This document shows positions 5,376 to 8,295 of a stretch of 8,295 bases of DNA, one piece after another; position 1 is the stretch's first letter, and each line of letters begins with the position of its first letter. The position numbers and the translations under genes are program-made. The notes below the pieces were generated by a model, which made no database searches, was not told the origin of the DNA, and saw only the letters and a program-made list of their open reading frames with translations. Source of the stretch: Jeotgalicoccus sp052093725 (GTDB lineage Bacteria > Bacillota > Bacilli > Staphylococcales > Salinicoccaceae). Location of the stretch: assembly GCA_052093725.1 (NCBI GenBank), contig JBQDHL010000077.1:1-8295 (forward strand), given 5' to 3'.

Positions 5376-7094
5376 TCATATTTCGCTGAACTGTGCCTGA
5401 TGAAGTCCTTTATAAACTCCATTATCAAGTGACAGCAGTTCGTCATGTGTGCCGCTTTCGGCGATACCGTCAGTTGTGACTACCATAATACGGTCTGCAT
5501 TTTTAATCGTTGCAAGACGGTGGGCGATAACTAGTGTTGTCCGTCCTTTGGCAAGACGGTTCAAAGCGTCCTGAATATACATTTCAGTTGCCGTATCAAG
5601 TGCACTCGTTGCTTCATCGAGTACTAAAATCGGCGGATTTTTTAAGAACATGCGTGCAATTGCGATACGCTGCTTTTGTCCTCCCGACAGTTTTACGCCG
5701 CGTTCTCCGACAATTGTCTCAAGACCGTCTCTGTAACTGTCGACAAGTTCTTTCAGCTGTGCTTTTTTAAGTGCATCGTAAACTTCTTCATCTGTTGCTT
5801 CAGGTTTGCCGTAAGCAACATTTTCTTTTAAGGTACCGGCAAATAAAAATACATCCTGCTGCACAGTGCCAATATTTTCACGGAGTGAAGATAAGGTTAA
5901 ATCCCTTATATCAGTTCCGTCGATAGAAATACTGCCTTCCGATACATCGTAAAAGCGGGGAAGGAGTGAGCATAATGTCGTTTTCCCTGCACCTGAAGGA
6001 CCGACGAAAGCGATCGTTTCACCCGGTGTAATAGTAAAGGAAATATCAGTCAGTACATTTTTTTCTTCATATTTGAAAGTAACATGATTGTATTCGATGT
6101 TACCTTTTACATGTGTTAAGTCATATGCATTTTCCTTTTCCTTAACATCCTGCTGAACTGCCATCGTGTCGAGGAAGTGTTTAAATCCTGCAATGCCGTT
6201 TGGATACAGTTCAATAACTGCATTAATTTTCTCAAGAGGTTTGAATAATACGTTAGAAATTAAAATGAATGCTGCGAAATCACCGTAACTCAGCTCACCG
6301 TTCATAACGTAATATGCACCAGCTATCAGAATGAATACAGTGACTAACCGCATCAGCATGTAAGTGCTGGACGTATTAAAAGACATAATTTTATACGCTT
6401 TTAGTTTCGTTGCTCTGAAGCGTTCGTTGATTTTTTTAAACTCTTCAAGTTCCTGATCTTCGTTGGCGAAAGCCTGAACTAAACGGATGCCGCCGATTTT
6501 ATCTCCGATTAAATGGTTAAATTCAGATACGCGTCCGAACAATTCTCTGAAAGCGACAGTCATTTTTTTGTTGAAGTAAATGGCAATAACTAAAATTAAC
6601 GGCACGATAATGAATGAGATAATTGCGAGCTCAGGGTGTATGTAATACATAATTCCAAATGCACCGAGCAGCGTCATAATCGCAATAAATAAATCCTCTG
6701 GCCCGTGGTGAGCCATCTCACCGATATTCATCAAATCATTCGTCAGACGTGTTAACAGTTTTCCTGTCTTGGTGTTGTCAAAAAATCTGAATGATAATCT
6801 TTGTATATGACCATACAAATCGTTTCGGATATCCCGTTCGATGTTTGTACCGAGCATATGGCCCCAGTATGTTACTATAAACTGCATAAATGTATTGAAC
6901 AGATAAATAAACACCAGTCCCATAGAAGCGATTAATATCCATTTCCAGTTGTTAGTCGGCAGCAGTTCGTCTATGAACAGACTGACAATTACAGGGAACG
7001 CGAGTTCCAGAAGACCAACGATAACAGCAGACAGAAAATCGACTGTGAATAAGACTTTATAAGGTGCGTAATAAGATAAAAATTTCTTCACCAT
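5376..7094 (-). CDS. ABC exporter half-transporter, fused permease and ATPase (Sav1866/MsbA type)
   Basis: Protein of 572 residues, close to the 578 of S. aureus Sav1866. Residues 1 to about 310 are a type I exporter membrane domain with six hydrophobic segments and coupling-helix sequence (SFRFFDNTKTGKLLTRLTND). Residues 325-570 are the ATPase: Walker A GPSGAGKT (365-372), Q-loop QQDVFLFAG, signature LSGGQ (469-473), Walker B ILVLDEA with Asp493-Glu494, and the H-loop IAHRLAT. All catalytic residues are present, so it should work as a homodimer, or with an unseen partner, to export a lipid, peptide or drug; the substrate cannot be told. The ATG at 7094 has AAGGA 6 bases upstream. An in-frame ATG at 7124 lies before the predicted transcript start and is not used. 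No terminator separates its end from the pheA leader. Confidence 0.92.
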   Translation of the reverse strand: MVKKFLSYYAPYKVLFTVDFLSAVIVGLLELAFPVIVSLFIDELLPTNNWKWILIASMGLVFIYLFNTFMQFIVTYWGHMLGTNIERDIRNDLYGHIQRLSFRFFDNTKTGKLLTRLTNDLMNIGEMAHHGPEDLFIAIMTLLGAFGIMYYIHPELAIISFIIVPLILVIAIYFNKKMTVAFRELFGRVSEFNHLIGDKIGGIRLVQAFANEDQELEEFKKINERFRATKLKAYKIMSFNTSSTYMLMRLVTVFILIAGAYYVMNGELSYGDFAAFILISNVLFKPLEKINAVIELYPNGIAGFKHFLDTMAVQQDVKEKENAYDLTHVKGNIEYNHVTFKYEEKNVLTDISFTITPGETIAFVGPSGAGKTTLCSLLPRFYDVSEGSISIDGTDIRDLTLSSLRENIGTVQQDVFLFAGTLKENVAYGKPEATDEEVYDALKKAQLKELVDSYRDGLETIVGERGVKLSGGQKQRIAIARMFLKNPPILVLDEATSALDTATEMYIQDALNRLAKGRTTLVIAHRLATIKNADRIMVVTTDGIAESGTHDELLSLDNGVYKGLHQAQFSEI

Positions 7095-7128
7095 GCCCCA
7101 TCCTTTTTCATATAATATAAGCATATAG

Positions 7129-7137
7129 ATTATACCA
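7129..7137 (-). promoter_or_regulatory. Extended -10 promoter of the ABC exporter gene
   Basis: The minus strand reads TGGTATAAT (7137-7129): a consensus -10 with the TG extension, which makes up for a poor -35 region (TCCTTA at 17 bases). Transcription would start near 7122, about 28 bases before the chosen ATG at 7094, which also argues against the longer start at 7124. Confidence 0.7.
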
Positions 7138-7152
7138 CTATTAAATTTATTT

Positions 7153-7170
7153 AAGGATGAGAGTATCCTT
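7153..7170. repeat. Inverted repeat in the ABC exporter/ddl divergent promoter region
   Basis: AAGGAT (7153-7158) and ATCCTT (7165-7170) are perfect inverted copies around GAGAGT. They cover the -35 position of the exporter promoter and lie 20 bases upstream of the ddl -35 element. This may be an operator shared by the divergent genes or chance; no known regulator site is recognised. Confidence 0.35.
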
Positions 7171-7189
7171 GAAGTGGTTTTCTAATAAA

Positions 7190-7218
7190 TTAACTTATTG
7201 GCTGAATTGGTGTAAAAT
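7190..7218 (+). promoter_or_regulatory. Probable sigma-A promoter of ddl
   Basis: TTAACT (7190-7195) and TAAAAT (7213-7218) are 17 bases apart; each matches the consensus at most positions. The start would be near 7225, about 31 bases before the ddl ATG. The divergent exporter promoter lies roughly 60 bases away. Confidence 0.6.
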
Positions 7219-7255
7219 CAATGGTACATAATAAACAGATTTGAGGAACCTACAT

Positions 7256-8295
7256 ATGAACAAAATAAACGTTGGTATTATATACGGCGGTAAATCGACA
7301 GAGCATGAAGTATCGATACGTTCTGCAAAAAGTGTGTTTGAAGCTTTGAATAAAGAAAAATATAATGTCAGTCTTATTCATATTACCAAACAGGGCGAAT
7401 GGCTCCTGGCAAATAATAATGAAGAAATAACAACGCTTGATAATGCAAACAGCAGGAAATTATCAGTTGTACCTTCCAAAGGTCTGATGGCTGACGAAGA
7501 AATTATTAAAATAGATGCGGTGCTGCCAATTCTGCATGGTACTGCCGGTGAAGACGGCAGTATACAAGGGCTGCTTGAACTTGCTGAGATTCCTTACGCT
7601 GGATGTAATGTCCGCAGTTCTGCAGTGTGCATGGATAAAGATATGACAAAGCGTCTGCTTGAACTCAAAGGAATTGGAGTCGCGCCTTCAATCGTGCTTA
7701 ACTACTATGAAAAAGACGAACAGACTTATGAGCATGCTAAAGAGAAACTCGGCGTGCCGATGTTTATTAAACCTGTCAATCAGGGCTCATCTGTAGGAGT
7801 CTCGAAAGTATCAGATGAATCATCATTTTATGAAGCGCTGAATTCAGCATTTTCTTTCGATACTAAAGTGATGATTGAAAGCGGCATTGAAGGCCGTGAA
7901 ATTGAAGTGTCCGTTCTCGGGAATGAAGAACTTTTCGTCTCAGTGCCGGGTGAAATTGTTTCGCAGACTGATTTTTACTCATACAGTTCAAAATATTTGG
8001 ATGAAAGCGGAGCGCTGTTAAATATACCGGCAAAACTGGAAGAAGAAACGACGAAAAAAGTACAGCAGATTGCACATGATACGTTTAAAGTACTCGATTG
8101 TGAAGGAATGGCGAGAGTAGATGTATTTTTAACACCTGACGGAGAAATTATTGTTAATGAAGTAAATACACTGCCCGGCTTCACAAGCATCAGCATGTAC
8201 CCTAAATTACTGGAAGCTTCAGGCATTCCTTACAATGAAACGCTCGACAGGCTGATAGAGTTAAGTCTGGAAAGATATGAACGTTTTGAAAGACT
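7256..8295 (+). CDS. ddl: D-alanine--D-alanine ligase (3' end cut by window edge)
   Basis: The frame runs open from ATG 7256 to the right edge, 346 codons with no stop; family members are about 350-360 residues, so only a few are missing. The ATP-grasp enzyme joins two D-Ala in the cytoplasm to supply MurF with the dipeptide end of the peptidoglycan precursor. Motifs seen: GGKSTEHEVSIRS (11-23, with the catalytic Glu16), HGTAGEDG (94-101), GSSVGVSK (177-184), FYSYSSKY (240-247) and the metal-binding NEVNTLPG (301-308, Glu302 and Asn304). The Lys246-Tyr247 pair in the omega loop is that of true D-Ala-D-Ala ligases, not the VanA type that makes D-Ala-D-Lac. GAGGA (7243-7247) lies 8 bases before the ATG. 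In staphylococci murF usually follows; that would be beyond this window. Confidence 0.95.
   Translation, partial: MNKINVGIIYGGKSTEHEVSIRSAKSVFEALNKEKYNVSLIHITKQGEWLLANNNEEITTLDNANSRKLSVVPSKGLMADEEIIKIDAVLPILHGTAGEDGSIQGLLELAEIPYAGCNVRSSAVCMDKDMTKRLLELKGIGVAPSIVLNYYEKDEQTYEHAKEKLGVPMFIKPVNQGSSVGVSKVSDESSFYEALNSAFSFDTKVMIESGIEGREIEVSVLGNEELFVSVPGEIVSQTDFYSYSSKYLDESGALLNIPAKLEEETTKKVQQIAHDTFKVLDCEGMARVDVFLTPDGEIIVNEVNTLPGFTSISMYPKLLEASGIPYNETLDRLIELSLERYERFER

Noticed and set aside
5534..5770. 78-residue plus-strand frame inside the ABC exporter gene
   Set aside because: It is antisense to the highly conserved ATPase motifs and its translation resembles no protein family.
7095..7124. Upstream ATG start for the ABC exporter
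   Set aside because: It lies at or before the predicted transcript start of the TGGTATAAT promoter, while the ATG at 7094 has AAGGA at correct spacing and gives the normal family N-terminus.
7970..7993. Vancomycin-resistance type D-Ala-D-Lac ligase
   Set aside because: The omega loop carries the FYSYSSKY pattern of ordinary Ddl enzymes, not the His-containing VanA-type loop, and no vanH or vanX neighbours are visible.

Overview
The window looks like a chromosomal stretch of a low-GC Gram-positive coccus of the Staphylococcaceae/Salinicoccaceae type (Staphylococcus, Macrococcus, Salinicoccus or Jeotgalicoccus relatives). The grounds are AT-rich intergenic DNA, strong AGGAGG-type ribosome binding sites, consensus sigma-A promoters, a candidate sigma-B promoter, a Sav1866-like ABC exporter and a Firmicutes-type Ddl. 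The genus is an inference. I see no insertion sequence, phage gene, CRISPR array, tRNA or rRNA.

Layout. At 3-1564 (+) lies the end of a polysaccharide deacetylase gene, overlapping by four bases a membrane-anchored putative glycoside hydrolase (DUF4015 type): a translationally coupled pair probably acting on a cell-surface polysaccharide. At 1767-3312 (+) is a single-gene unit with a sigma-A promoter, an NCS1-family nucleobase permease and an intrinsic terminator. At 3308-4110 (+) is a DUF421/YetF-family membrane protein behind a sigma-B-like promoter and a perfect 16-bp palindrome. At 4192-5374 (-) is pheA (prephenate dehydratase) with its own promoter and a leader of about 280 nt. At 5376-7094 (-) is a homodimer-type ABC exporter. 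At 7256-8295 (+), divergent from it, is ddl (D-alanine--D-alanine ligase), cut by the right edge a few residues before its expected end.

The most interesting part is the pheA leader (minus strand, about 5339 down to 5059). It starts at a near-perfect promoter placed directly after the stop codon of the ABC gene. It encodes a 19-residue leader peptide ending LFFSYFR-stop, with three Phe codons and one Tyr codon among its last six. It then forms three successive hairpins; the last two are each followed by a U-rich run, and the last ends just before the pheA ribosome binding site. Segments of neighbouring hairpins can pair in mutually exclusive ways. This is the architecture of ribosome-mediated transcription attenuation, familiar from proteobacterial pheA and pheST but unexpected in this group, where T-boxes usually do this job; I find no T-box sequence. 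The exact switching scheme could not be settled by hand.

The genes otherwise look like ordinary housekeeping and envelope functions: surface polysaccharide modification, nucleobase uptake, phenylalanine synthesis, export and peptidoglycan precursor synthesis.
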